The notes under the pieces were generated by a model that made no database searches, was not told the origin of the DNA, and saw only the letters and a program-made list of their open reading frames with translations. From Patescibacteria group bacterium (GTDB lineage: Bacteria; Patescibacteriota; Patescibacteriia; UBA9934; GWF2-40-263): a stretch of DNA of 33,271 bases. The stretch is taken from contig SCSL01000037.1 in assembly GCA_004298405.1 (NCBI GenBank), positions 1-33,271 on the forward strand. Direction: 5' to 3'. Of the stretch, positions 13,648 through 20,373 are shown in pieces; within the stretch, counting starts at the first letter, position 1, and each line of letters starts with the position of its first letter. The position numbers were made by a program, and so were the translations under genes.

Positions 13648-15017
13648 AGACTTTGGTTCACTTTGTTTTGTGCGTCTTTGAGAGCTCGCTCCTGATCTGC
13701 CCCTGCAATGAAGTCATCGATCAAATCCAAGAGCGCTTCTTCTGCTACGGATGCGTTTGAGCCCTTATACCAAGATTCAGCGGTAAGGGTTTGTCCTGCA
13801 AAGATGGAAAGGACTTCATCCTCCAGTTGTGAATTGATGAGACTGCGTAAAGCGGCAGGTTTGTTTGCTTCCTCCAGGTAGCTTGTGACTTGCTCTTCGC
13901 TTGCCGCAAATTGCACGAAGTCCCATGCCCAATCGCCCGCATCGGTGGACTTAGCAACAGTTTCTACCCAGTAGTTGGCATAATTAACCGTCTTGCCTCC
14001 ATCAATTTGCGGGAGAGGAGAAACAGCGAAATTCAATTTAGAATTGCCCGCACGAATCAGGTCGTAGTGGTACGAGTAGCCAAAGAAAAACGCTGTGTTA
14101 CCAGATGTGAACGCATCAAATGAGGCTGGCATATCCTCGTTCCAGGTGTAGACCGCTTTGAGGGGATTGGCGAAGTCTGTGTAAAACCGAACGGCTTCTC
14201 CTCCCAAAAATCCTGCATCTGTCTCTTGGGCAAACGCTACGCGACCTCGCGAGTCCGTCATCTGTGTGCCATTTTGCATCATGAGGATCGAGAGAAGATC
14301 AAAAGCGCGTTCGACATTTCTGCTCGTTCCAATCGCGGCTCCAGCCTGGACAATGGTATCGCTCGTGTTGATCTGCGTGAGTTGTGTGACTTGGTCTTGA
14401 AATTGGGTCCAGGTGGTTGGAGGCTCAGGGATTCCTGCGGCGTTCAAAAGGTCTTTGTTGTAAAAAAGAGCCAGTGAATCCATTCCTAAAGGTAGGCCAA
14501 AAATACGATCCTCAGCCTCTGCCTTGCTGTTTGCTTTGTAGGAGCGCAGGACATCCTCTACAACAACATCCACATAATCACTCTTGAGGGCGCGTTCAGA
14601 CATAGTCGGTTCCTCTTGAACTGTGTACACGGTTTCCTTTTTGATCGTACCGCGTGTTTCTGAGTAGGGAATCGTGAGCGAATCTGGTATGGGCTGGATC
14701 AAACTTTCGTATTTTCCAAGCCAGGTATTATGCAGGGAAAAAATGTCCGGTCCTTCTCCTTCGGCAAAGGCGCGGATAAGTTCGTCTTCGTACTCGTCAT
14801 ATCGCAGTTCACGATAGGAGAAGGAGATATTAGGATGGAGGGCTTTGTACGCACTCATGATTCCGCTCAACGTGCTGTCATCATCAAATACACGCCAGAT
14901 GGTGAGGGTCACTGGGGTGGTCGCGAGTTTTTCTGCCGTACTTGATCCACCACAACCGGCCCCCAATAGGATGATTGGGAGAAGCAGGATCGCGATAGAT
15001 CGACGAAAAGACGTCAT
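13644..15017 (-). CDS. Extracellular solute-binding lipoprotein (family 1, sugar type)
   Basis: 457 residues. Lipoprotein signal with lipobox LGAGC (Cys22) anchors it outside the membrane. The mature part is a family 1 binding protein of the MalE type: VTLTIWRVFDDDSTL, ALHPNISFSYREL, GEGPDIFSLHNTWLG, IFGLPLGMDSLALFYNKDLL and WAWDFVQFAAS. Such proteins normally feed sugars to an ABC transporter, but no permease or ATPase gene is in the window. It is joined by ATGA overlaps to galU upstream and to the Cys-rich pilin gene downstream, so it is made together with them. Either a distant permease is used, or the protein serves the pilin structure as receptor or scavenger. Confidence 0.88.
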   Translation of the reverse strand: MTSFRRSIAILLLPIILLGAGCGGSSTAEKLATTPVTLTIWRVFDDDSTLSGIMSAYKALHPNISFSYRELRYDEYEDELIRAFAEGEGPDIFSLHNTWLGKYESLIQPIPDSLTIPYSETRGTIKKETVYTVQEEPTMSERALKSDYVDVVVEDVLRSYKANSKAEAEDRIFGLPLGMDSLALFYNKDLLNAAGIPEPPTTWTQFQDQVTQLTQINTSDTIVQAGAAIGTSRNVERAFDLLSILMMQNGTQMTDSRGRVAFAQETDAGFLGGEAVRFYTDFANPLKAVYTWNEDMPASFDAFTSGNTAFFFGYSYHYDLIRAGNSKLNFAVSPLPQIDGGKTVNYANYWVETVAKSTDAGDWAWDFVQFAASEEQVTSYLEEANKPAALRSLINSQLEDEVLSIFAGQTLTAESWYKGSNASVAEEALLDLIDDFIAGADQERALKDAQNKVNQSL

Positions 15018-15892
15018 AGCGTTTTACACGTTTGTTTCAAATAGCGTTTGAAGTCATTTCCTGTCTCATCATGTTTGAGACCAAGTTCGACTTGGGCCTT
15101 GAGAAATCCGAGTTTGTTTCCGCAGTCGTAGCGCGTACCTGCGAATTTACATCCGTAGAGGGCCTTTCCCTGGTTGATTCGAGTGATAAACGCGTCAGCG
15201 AGTCGGATTTCCCCATCTTTTCCTGCGGCTTGCTTGGGTAAGATATGAAAAATTTCTGGGGTCAGGATGTATCGGCCGATCACAATGAGGTCTGAAGGAG
15301 CCTCTTTTTCGGCTGGTTTTTCGACGAAGCGATCAATCTGCCAAACGGAAGGCTCCACCCGCTTTCCTCCGATCACACCGAATCGTGAGACTTCACTTTT
15401 AGGAACTTTTTGCAGAGCCATCACGGGGTCGCCATACGTTTCGTACACGTCCATAAGTTGACGCAAGGCTGGACGATGGTCGTTGTCGATGATGTCGTCA
15501 CCAAACAGCACGGCAACAGGTTCATGTTTATCAATGAAGGGGAGAGCCGCGAGTACGGCGTGGCCATCTCCAAGCGGTTTGGTCTGGCGCACAAAGGCGA
15601 AGTGGGCGAGCCTTGCGATTTTTTTCACGACATCAAGTTCGCGATTTTTCTTTTTCTGCTCAAGTCGGTACTCAAGCTCGAAGTTGCGATCAAAGTGATC
15701 CTCGATGGCGCGCTTTCCGATGGCAGTGACGAAGATAATTTCTTCGATCCCGCTTGCAACCGCCTCCTCGACGATGTACTGGATGACGGGTTTGTCGACA
15801 ACGGCGAGCATTTCTTTTGGTTGGGCTTTGGCCGCGGGAAGAAATCGAGTCCCCATGCCAGCGACGGGGATAATGGCTTTGCGAATTTTCAT
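15014..15892 (-). CDS. galU: UTP-glucose-1-phosphate uridylyltransferase
   Basis: 292 residues, normal length. It makes UDP-glucose from glucose-1-phosphate and UTP for surface glycans. The nucleotide-binding signature AGMGTRFLPAAKAQPKEML is at residues 11-29, followed by KPLGDGHAVL, LFGDDIIDND, RFGVIGG, FVEKP and a C-terminal YDCGNKLGFLKA. First gene of a unit that continues with the solute-binding lipoprotein and pilins through 4-nt overlaps. Context ACTATG, no Shine-Dalgarno. The nearby flippase and O-antigen ligase-like genes are plausible users of the sugar nucleotide. Confidence 0.95.
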   Translation of the reverse strand: MKIRKAIIPVAGMGTRFLPAAKAQPKEMLAVVDKPVIQYIVEEAVASGIEEIIFVTAIGKRAIEDHFDRNFELEYRLEQKKKNRELDVVKKIARLAHFAFVRQTKPLGDGHAVLAALPFIDKHEPVAVLFGDDIIDNDHRPALRQLMDVYETYGDPVMALQKVPKSEVSRFGVIGGKRVEPSVWQIDRFVEKPAEKEAPSDLIVIGRYILTPEIFHILPKQAAGKDGEIRLADAFITRINQGKALYGCKFAGTRYDCGNKLGFLKAQVELGLKHDETGNDFKRYLKQTCKTL

Positions 15893-15926
15893 AGTTCGAT
15901 AGACTCACTACTTCAGTACGTGACCC

Positions 15927-15932
15927 ATTGTA
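15927..15932 (-). promoter_or_regulatory. -10 element of the galU-pilin unit
   Basis: On the minus strand TACAAT (15932-15927) is placed for a start near 15920, giving a leader of about 28 nt. The leader contains a small stem (TCAC/GTGA type) at 15903-15922. The -35 region is only a T-run shared with the terminator at 15949. Confidence 0.4.
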
Positions 15933-15948
15933 GCGCAAAAACAGGAAG

Positions 15949-15974
15949 AAAAAAACGCTCCGGTGTGGAGCGTT
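15949..15974 (-). terminator. Intrinsic terminator after mgtE and the mini-protein
   Basis: On the minus strand AACGCTCC and GGAGCGTT pair around ACACC and are followed by seven T. The stop codon of the 27-residue ORF starts at its base. Confidence 0.9.
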
Positions 15975-16057
15975 CAATCACGAGACAAGAAGTAGGTCAC
16001 GATCAGGATCATGAGCAGGATTCCTCCCACAAGGATCCACGTGCGAGGATCAAGCAT
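15974..16057 (-). CDS. 27-residue single-helix membrane mini-protein
   Basis: ATG 16057 lies 3 nt after the mgtE stop and is in the TCTATG context shared by resident genes. The product has one hydrophobic helix (WILVGGILLMILIVTYFL) with charged ends (MLDPR and SRD). It ends exactly at the terminator stem, leaving no spare space, which supports a real gene. It may be a small partner of the MgtE-domain protein; that is inference. Confidence 0.5.
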   Translation of the reverse strand: MLDPRTWILVGGILLMILIVTYFLSRD

Positions 16058-16060
16058 AGA

Positions 16061-16624
16061 TCAGGAGAGAAAGAAGAAGCTCGAGACAATTCCGTAGATA
16101 GCAATGCTTACCGCATCTTGGATGACGGTCGTGATGGGACCTGCTCCTACCGCAGGATCTGTTTTGAGATCAGAGAGGAATTTCGTCGTGCACAAAGCGA
16201 TGATGGGCGCCAGGAGGATCGCAAAGAACGTGGAAACACCGACACTCCATGTCAGTCGAGAATCATCGAACCACCATGAGATGACTCCTGCGGAAGTAAG
16301 ACCAAAAAGTGCTCCGGCGATAATTCCAACGGCGCCTTCCTTTATCAAGTAGCGGTGAAAGGAAGCTTTCCCAGATTTGAGGTCGCGTGAATAGATGGTT
16401 TCTGTTTGGGTACCGATGGCGTCTGCCAAGTAAACAATGAACGGAATAAAAAAAGCGACATGGACATTCGCCGTAAGAACTTCTTCAAATCGTGACGTGA
16501 GAAACGAGATTCCGATTCCCAGAAAAAGACCAATGACCAGAGTTGGAAGTCGTAATCGAAGCAAGAGCGAGACAGACTCTGTATCATCGTCGGCGTACAG
16601 GGTTTTGGGTTTGTGGTTGAACAT
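16061..16624 (-). CDS. MgtE-family magnesium transporter, membrane domain only
   Basis: 187 residues corresponding to the C-terminal membrane domain (PF01769) of MgtE Mg2+ channels. The signature FIVYLADAIGTQTETIYSRDL matches the family's P-x-x-x-D-x-G-N-x-G-x-Q segment, and TDPAVGAGPITTVIQDAVSI is the second conserved stretch. About five hydrophobic helices are visible. The N-terminal cytosolic domain and the CBS pair that gate MgtE are absent, so gating by Mg2+ must differ; this small form could function as a dimer. ATG 16624 was chosen over 16648 for its TCTATG context. Confidence 0.85.
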   Translation of the reverse strand: MFNHKPKTLYADDDTESVSLLLRLRLPTLVIGLFLGIGISFLTSRFEEVLTANVHVAFFIPFIVYLADAIGTQTETIYSRDLKSGKASFHRYLIKEGAVGIIAGALFGLTSAGVISWWFDDSRLTWSVGVSTFFAILLAPIIALCTTKFLSDLKTDPAVGAGPITTVIQDAVSIAIYGIVSSFFFLS

Positions 16625-16627
16625 AGA

Positions 16628-16656
16628 TTGAAGGATCACTCTTCTCATGATACATT
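16628..16656 (+). promoter_or_regulatory. Promoter of tRNA-Ser
   Basis: TTGAAG (16628-16633), 17-nt spacer, TACATT (16651-16656), 16 nt before the tRNA. Confidence 0.55.
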
Positions 16657-16672
16657 CTGCGCGGCAATCTTA

Positions 16673-16819
<147 letters not shown>

Positions 16820-16847
16820 AAGACGTATCCTCTTATTAGACAACTGT

Positions 16848-17462
16848 TCATGATCTTTGATAAATGATCGACCTCGCCATTTCGATAAGCTCGCCGTCCG
16901 TTGGATGGTCGCCGTCGGCGGCGATGAGTAGGAGATGGTTTTCCAGTTGCGCGATGAGGTGGCGTGAGATTTCACAGCGGTTTGGGAGATCGTCCTCGTA
17001 GTCGATGCATCGTGTGCGGGTATCGACCGTTTGAATCCAGACAGATGTTTCTGGATCGAGCTTCACTTCTTGGGTTGGGTAGATGTGGGTGGCGAGGTAC
17101 TGGGTCGAGTTCATCCCGGGGAAGTAATCGATCTCTACAAATCGCCAACCATCTTTTACAAAGACTGCCACGACAGACCCTTCTGGAATCTCATTGTGCG
17201 CGGATGTATAGATTCCTGCGGCAAAAAGTTCTGCGCCGAATGTTTCTAGTGGAAGATCGACAACAGCATCAAGTGTTTCAAGATCGTCTAAGACTACGAG
17301 AGCCTGGGTTATTGGCAAGAGCGACCGCTGTGAGTCATCGATCCAGTTTAAAAAACGCATGAACACAAATACGACGAGGATCGCCACAGCGAGCCATGTG
17401 AGGTATTTGAGGTTTACAGGTTTAGCTTCGCGATGTCTTCGAAGTAGACGCAGGCCGAGCAT
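16848..17462 (-). CDS. Membrane-anchored hypothetical protein
   Basis: 204 residues, not recognised. One N-terminal membrane helix (LKYLTWLAVAILVVFVFMRFL, about residues 18-38) is preceded by a positive segment, so the rest is probably outside. The outer part holds ALVVLDDLETLDAVVDLP, GSVVAVFVKDGWRFVEIDYF and a Cys pair (RCIDYEDDLPNRC). ATG 17462 is in the TTATG context and overlaps the end of the O-antigen ligase-like gene by 41 nt, so the two are probably co-expressed. A role in the same glycan pathway is inferred only from position. Confidence 0.6.
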   Translation of the reverse strand: MLGLRLLRRHREAKPVNLKYLTWLAVAILVVFVFMRFLNWIDDSQRSLLPITQALVVLDDLETLDAVVDLPLETFGAELFAAGIYTSAHNEIPEGSVVAVFVKDGWRFVEIDYFPGMNSTQYLATHIYPTQEVKLDPETSVWIQTVDTRTRCIDYEDDLPNRCEISRHLIAQLENHLLLIAADGDHPTDGELIEMARSIIYQRS

Positions 17463-18831
17463 AAGCAAAGATGATAGCGAGAAGAATCCACGTAAGGATT
17501 GCGAGATCGTTTTTGAAATAAGGGACATCGACTAGACCGTGGATGGTCATCTGGAGGAGGGCGAGAAAAGCAATGGTTGATGAGAAGGTAGCCCCAGGCT
17601 TTCCTGCCCCCCGAAGCTTTAGCGAAGGGGGGAGCTTGGGCGCGACTCGCCGAACGATAATCAACGCAAGAAGTACAAACGCGATGACCCCGAGCAGTCC
17701 CAGCTCGACCCAGATGTTCAGGATGATGTTGTGTGGGTACTGAAAGATCTCAAAGTGAGTTGCCTTGTGATATGGCTCCATGACGATGGGATAGCCAGAA
17801 AGGCCTGCTCCCAAGAACCAGTGATCACGCAATAAGTCGACGGTTTCACTCCACTGGGATAGACGGACTTCACCGGAATAGTCTTGAAGGGTGAGTTTGG
17901 AGAGGAGGGGAGGGGTTAGGAGGGTTAGAAGGGTTAGGAGGACTAGAAGGATAAGACTGATGGATCTCGTCCGACGGTGTACAAGACTGGCAACAAGGAG
18001 AGTTGCGATGATCGATACGATGGCGGCTTCGGACTGGGCAAGGATGATGGAGATGGAGGAGAGACCAGCGACTGCTATCCAGAAGAAATTCAAAGGGGCT
18101 TTAGCCCAGTCCGAAACGCCGCTAAAGCGGCTGAGAAGAGAGAAGAGGTGCTTCTCAGGGGCTTCAGCCCCGTCAGTGACGCCACTAAAGTGGCTAAGAA
18201 GAGTCGTGATGCCGATTATCACGATCGGTCCCAGGAAAAGTCCAAGGGCATTAGGATAATCGAAAACGCTTGTGACACGACGTTCGATATCCCAGGGGAT
18301 GGGAAGACCCATGCCAGTAAGCCATTGAAGGATGGCGACAAGGGAGAGGATCAGGGCACTAACCCCAAGAGCAACGAATAACTGTTCGGCGAGGGTCCCC
18401 CCCCTGCCCGAGGGTCGTTCGACTCTGAGCTCACGGTCGAAGAGGGGGTTAGGGGGGGTGGGAGCATGCTTAAGCTCGTATCGTACGACGAAGAACAACA
18501 GAATTGGTTCAAGGAAGTAGGCTTTCCAGACACCTAACGCGGCGGTCATGTCGGGAGCGACGAAGACTGAGATAGTTGCGACGAGAAAGACGAACACGAT
18601 TGTTGCGGCAACCCACTCCTTGGGAATGGGTGGAACCGGAGAACGTCGTACCATCCATACAATCAGAAACGTCACGACGAGAAGTTCGAGCAATGTCGTA
18701 GGGATTCCAAAGATTTCTGTTCGCAGGAGATAGCTCGGCAATACTGCCACAAGCACAAACAGCCCCTTATGCAGGTCACTCCATGTAAGAACAGCGAACG
18801 CGGCAGTGAGAATGAGGAGGATTGGAAGCAT
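17422..18831 (-). CDS. O-antigen ligase-like (Wzy/WaaL family) membrane protein carrying repeat-derived segments
   Basis: 469 residues with about ten to twelve hydrophobic helices and the large periplasmic loop of the PF04932 family, ending in PIVMEPYHKATHFEIFQYPHNIILNIWVELGLLGVIAF, where the H-N-x-x-L-N-x-x-x-E-x-G-L-x-G motif is typical. Such proteins join or polymerise surface polysaccharides. Five segments come from repeats yet keep the frame: PPNPLFDRELRVERPSGRGG (18393-18465), SRFSGVSDWAKAP and SHFSGVTDGAEAPEK (two REP-like copies), LLTLLTLLT (9-nt tandem repeat) and PPSLKLRGAGKPGA (17591-17641). They fall in loops or helix ends, so the protein may still work. A REP-like element precedes the ATG. 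Confidence 0.82.
   Translation of the reverse strand: MLPILLILTAAFAVLTWSDLHKGLFVLVAVLPSYLLRTEIFGIPTTLLELLVVTFLIVWMVRRSPVPPIPKEWVAATIVFVFLVATISVFVAPDMTAALGVWKAYFLEPILLFFVVRYELKHAPTPPNPLFDRELRVERPSGRGGTLAEQLFVALGVSALILSLVAILQWLTGMGLPIPWDIERRVTSVFDYPNALGLFLGPIVIIGITTLLSHFSGVTDGAEAPEKHLFSLLSRFSGVSDWAKAPLNFFWIAVAGLSSISIILAQSEAAIVSIIATLLVASLVHRRTRSISLILLVLLTLLTLLTPPLLSKLTLQDYSGEVRLSQWSETVDLLRDHWFLGAGLSGYPIVMEPYHKATHFEIFQYPHNIILNIWVELGLLGVIAFVLLALIIVRRVAPKLPPSLKLRGAGKPGATFSSTIAFLALLQMTIHGLVDVPYFKNDLAILTWILLAIIFAYARPASTSKTSRS
17591..17641. repeat. Inverted repeat with C6/G6 stem inside the ligase gene
   Basis: CCCCCC (17607-17612) and GGGGGG (17627-17632) enclose GAAGCTTTAGCGAA; outer GCCCCAGGCT and AGCTTGGGC also pair. 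On the coding strand it reads PPSLKLRGAGKPG. Such C/G-rich palindromes look like dispersed repeats rather than ligase sequence. Confidence 0.65.
17913..17957. repeat. Tandem 9-nt repeat, five units, inside the ligase gene
   Basis: GGGTTAGGA, GGGTTAGAA, GGGTTAGGA, GGACTAGAA, GGATAAGAC in a row. The 9-nt period keeps the frame and yields an L-L-T peptide repeat. The same units occur at 2376-2393. Confidence 0.75.
18091..18136. repeat. REP-like double hairpin, copy 5, in frame in the ligase gene
   Basis: GGGCTTTAGCCC (18096-18107) and GCCGCTAAAGCGGC (18118-18131), same order as copy 1. It is translated as part of SRFSGVSDWAKAP without introducing a stop. Confidence 0.85.
18150..18204. repeat. 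REP-like double hairpin, copy 6, in frame in the ligase gene
   Basis: GGGGCTTCAGCCCC (18158-18171) and GCCACTAAAGTGGC (18181-18194), flanked by GCTTCTCA and TAAGAAGAG. The second stem has the paired C-to-A and G-to-T change seen in copies 4 and 7. Translated as SHFSGVTDGAEAPEK. Confidence 0.85.
18393..18465. repeat. C8/G7-bounded inverted repeat inside the ligase gene
   Basis: A run of eight C (18397-18404) and G-runs at 18444-18458 enclose TTCGAC (18418-18423) and GTCGAA (18436-18441) with an inner TGAGCTCA palindrome. The coding strand reads PPNPLFDRELRVERPSGRGG. Confidence 0.6.
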
Positions 18832-18836
18832 AGTTT

Positions 18837-18896
18837 GACGCCACTAAAGTGGCTTTGAATTTCTTATATGAAATTCATAGGGGCTTTAGCCCCGTC
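18837..18896. repeat. REP-like double hairpin, copy 7 (outward arrangement)
   Basis: GCCACTAAAGTGGC (18840-18853) and GGGGCTTTAGCCCC (18880-18893) with GAC and GTC at the outer ends and an inverted repeat TGAATTTC / GAAATTCA between. The flippase stop codon (18886-18888) lies in the loop of the second hairpin, so its last residues are encoded by the repeat. The ligase ATG is 5 nt beyond the other end. Confidence 0.85.
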
Positions 18897-20304
18897 CGGG
18901 AAGAAGCACTTGTAGGTCTTTCATCGTGACTGCCTTAAGGGCGAACAATACGACCGTGTAGACACCACCACCAACAAGCAAATCAACGAGAACGTGAGCG
19001 TCGAGCTTTACCAGTACAAGGTACATGATCGTCGAGGCGATGAGAGCTTTGAATAGCACTGTAAGGTTGGGGAGAGCGTGAGATGTTTTGAAGACAACGA
19101 AAAATGTCAGCAGAGCGATGAGGGCTTCCGAAAGAAGAGTCACGCCTACGGCTCCCCACATTCCGTACGGCGGAATGTAGAGGAGATATCCAACAATCGC
19201 GACGATAGCGACGGACACATACCCCCATGTCATGACACGCTGTTTGTTGAGTGCAACCACAAGATGACCATAAAGAGTTCCGAGGAATACCCAGATCAAG
19301 GCAACGATGAGCCAGGTCAGAATCGGACCTGAAGCTGTAAAATCCGGACCGGCAATGAGAGCCATGAGTTCAGATGAAACAAGTTGTGCGCCCACGACGA
19401 CTGGGAGAACAACCAGAACAAAGAGATCAAAGATTCGTGCAACGCGAATCCGGAATTCTTGTACCTGCCCTGAACTCCACATGGCCACCAACGACGGGAG
19501 GACAATCCCCATCAGCATCGTTGGTAGAACCGTCATGACATCCAAGATGCGATACGCGGCGCCGTACAACCCTACTTCCGTCTGGTCACGGAAATACGCT
19601 AGGAACAAAATGTCACCTTTGAGGTACAGCAGGTTAAAGATAATAGACACCGCGATCGGCCAAGAATGGGTAAGGATCAACGTCCACTGCGACCACTCAA
19701 ACAAGGGTCGAATTTTTACGAACGGACTGGCCAGTTGCACCATCAGGATGAGCCACACCGCATTGGCGATCACCATCGCAAACACCATTTCCACCACGCC
19801 TGGTGAGGTGAAAGCGAACAAGGCGACAAGACCCAAGAGCACGGCGCGATTTACCAGCTCAGCCAACGCCGCACGCCACATGGCTTCGTGGCGCTGAAAG
19901 ACACCGACTAACATCGACGCGCCTCCCATAAGGAAGTACGCAAGCGCGCCGACCAAGACAGCCGAGCGGATTATTGCGGACCAAGGAAATACCAGAACAA
20001 GCAGGGGAGCCAGTGAGAACAGGATAAATCCCGTGACGAGTCGGAGTCCGAAAAAATTTCCCACAATGCGTGCTTCGTCGATGCCGGGTTTAGAGATCAT
20101 CACGATGAGCGTCAGGGTGAGGCCAAAATCAACAACCACGCCAAACAGTTGAAGATAGGTGGTGGCCGTCGTGAATTCCCCGAAAGCGGAAATTCCAAGG
20201 GCTCGTGTCAAAATGGCAACAGAGACAAGCCCAATCAAGATCGAGACGATTTTTCCCAGAAGTTGCACGGAAAAATTAGAAGCAATAGAGCGCGCCGTGG
20301 TCAT
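18886..20304 (-). CDS. Polysaccharide flippase (Wzx/MOP superfamily)
   Basis: 472 residues with about twelve to fourteen hydrophobic helices, the length and pattern of Wzx-type lipid-linked oligosaccharide flippases. N-terminal NFSVQLLGKIVSILIGLVSV and ALGISAFGEFTTATTYLQ are typical of the family, as is YLKGDILFLAYFRDQTEVGLYGAAYRI in the middle. It moves glycan-lipid intermediates across the membrane. It is upstream of, and probably co-transcribed with, the ligase-like gene. Its last codons and TAA stop come from a REP-like element, so an older C-terminus may have been replaced (now ends LLPGRG). Context ATTATG, no Shine-Dalgarno. Confidence 0.9.
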   Translation of the reverse strand: MTTARSIASNFSVQLLGKIVSILIGLVSVAILTRALGISAFGEFTTATTYLQLFGVVVDFGLTLTLIVMISKPGIDEARIVGNFFGLRLVTGFILFSLAPLLVLVFPWSAIIRSAVLVGALAYFLMGGASMLVGVFQRHEAMWRAALAELVNRAVLLGLVALFAFTSPGVVEMVFAMVIANAVWLILMVQLASPFVKIRPLFEWSQWTLILTHSWPIAVSIIFNLLYLKGDILFLAYFRDQTEVGLYGAAYRILDVMTVLPTMLMGIVLPSLVAMWSSGQVQEFRIRVARIFDLFVLVVLPVVVGAQLVSSELMALIAGPDFTASGPILTWLIVALIWVFLGTLYGHLVVALNKQRVMTWGYVSVAIVAIVGYLLYIPPYGMWGAVGVTLLSEALIALLTFFVVFKTSHALPNLTVLFKALIASTIMYLVLVKLDAHVLVDLLVGGGVYTVVLFALKAVTMKDLQVLLPGRG

Positions 20305-20331
20305 AATAGAGAAAGTGTATCACAAATCCCG

Positions 20332-20360
20332 TTGACGAGACCCTAAAAAAATGATAATCT
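20332..20360 (+). promoter_or_regulatory. Promoter of the SpoIID-carboxypeptidase pair
   Basis: TTGACG (20332-20337), then TAATCT (20355-20360) at 17 nt, with an overlapping GATAAT at 20353. The start point would be about 8 nt before the ATG at 20374, a very short leader. Confidence 0.6.
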
Positions 20361-20373
20361 GTAAGCAGAAAGT

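Noticed and set aside
11019-15017. A complete ABC sugar importer.
   Set aside because: Only the binding protein is present; the neighbouring small genes are pilin-like, with no permease or ATPase motifs.
15410-16279. A 289-codon plus-strand open frame opposite galU.
   Set aside because: It lies antisense to a clear galU, has low-complexity charged composition and no family signature; it is a shadow frame.
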